Below are positions 63,865 through 64,000 of a stretch of DNA of 64,000 nt, piece by piece. A model generated the notes under the pieces. The model was given only the letters and a program-made list of their open reading frames with translations, had not been told where the DNA came from and made no database searches. Position numbers and translations under genes: made by a program. The first letter of the stretch is position 1, and each line of letters starts with the position of its first letter. The stretch comes from Bradyrhizobium sp. 195 (GTDB lineage: Bacteria; Pseudomonadota; Alphaproteobacteria; Rhizobiales; Xanthobacteraceae), in the NCBI RefSeq assembly GCF_023101665.1, contig NZ_CP082161.1, positions 5,084,001 through 5,148,000 of the forward strand, in the 5' to 3' direction.

Positions 63865-63979
63865 CCGTCATCTTGAGGCGCTCGCGCAGCGAGCCTCGAA
63901 GGATGCACGGCCCCCGCTACTGCAGCCGGGCCGTCGCCCTTCGAGGGCCGCTCAAGAAGCGGCCGCCTCAGCGTGACGG
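63865..63979 (+). repeat. Diverged family A palindromic repeat
   Basis: Begins CCGTCATCTTGAG and ends CTCAGCGTGACGG, nearly the inverse. Inside are GCGAGCCTCGAAGGATG and the damaged CGCCCTTCGAGGGCCGC. Same element as at 6187-6323. Confidence 0.7.
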
Positions 63980-64000
63980 TGATAGAATAGATCTTGCAGG

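Overview
The window is a high-G+C alphaproteobacterial chromosome segment, most likely from Bradyrhizobium or a close relative in the Nitrobacteraceae. This rests on gene order (rpoZ-rsh-pdxJ-acpS-lepB; pyrB-pyrC-plsY-dprA-topA-rnr-DUF983-NUDIX-rpmG; divK-pleD next to DUF3572-dinB), on a Rhizobiales-type two-domain-free porin, on the phasin/PHA depolymerase genes, and on many short palindromic intergenic repeats of the kinds common in Bradyrhizobium. The genus is inferred from recalled family resemblance; no database search was done. The segment is mostly ordinary core chromosome, with no phage, transposase, CRISPR array or conjugation gene seen.

Layout. 1-4.6 kb (minus strand): a housekeeping run rpoZ, rsh (ppGpp), pdxJ (vitamin B6), acpS (holo-ACP) and the start of lepB. 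4.8-8.9 kb: a NYN-domain RNase-like protein overlapping a family 5 uracil-DNA glycosylase, then peroxiredoxin, smpB, mscL and dapA. 9-13.6 kb: a lytic transglycosylase with a long Lys/Asp/Ala linker, then a major porin. 14-16.8 kb: a sparse zone with tRNA-Ser(GCU), two small conserved-looking genes, decayed repeats and a 32-residue Lys/Ala protein. 16.8-20.6 kb: gatC-orf-gatA-orf-gatB, in which two small proteins are translationally coupled to the amidotransferase subunits. 20.7-25.4 kb: two nitronate monooxygenase-like genes, a divergent LysR regulator and a secreted cyclase-family protein. 25.4-30.2 kb: ruvX, an AEC transporter, a CPBP protease, an AidB-like acyl-CoA dehydrogenase and a VanX-type dipeptidase.

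30.4-48.6 kb holds pyrB, a dihydroorotase homologue lacking the HxH zinc ligands, plsY, a patatin, an amidase, dprA, a cassette of two HxlR regulators with an azoreductase and an SDR dehydrogenase, then topA, rnr, DUF983, NUDIX, an LLM flavin enzyme and rpmG. 49-52.7 kb looks like a small polyhydroxyalkanoate/lipid region: alpha/beta hydrolase, phasin, PHA depolymerase and a ribbon-helix-helix regulator preceded by phased TGGATG repeats. 53-56.5 kb is one large SAM-cyclase-ATPase-TPR signalling protein. 56.6-58.6 kb is an MFS exporter divergent from a TetR repressor with a perfect operator palindrome. 58.9-60.7 kb is pleD-divK (cell cycle, c-di-GMP). 60.9-63.8 kb contains DUF3572, a zinc-ribbon DinB, a 51-residue ORF, an ACT protein and a Rid-family protein.

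I did not find a clear new defence or mobile system. The best leads are local: the embedded small genes of the gat operon, the phased operator of the RHH-PHA depolymerase pair, the paired palindromes between the SDR and HxlR genes, the non-catalytic PyrC, and palindromic repeats that have become part of coding sequence.
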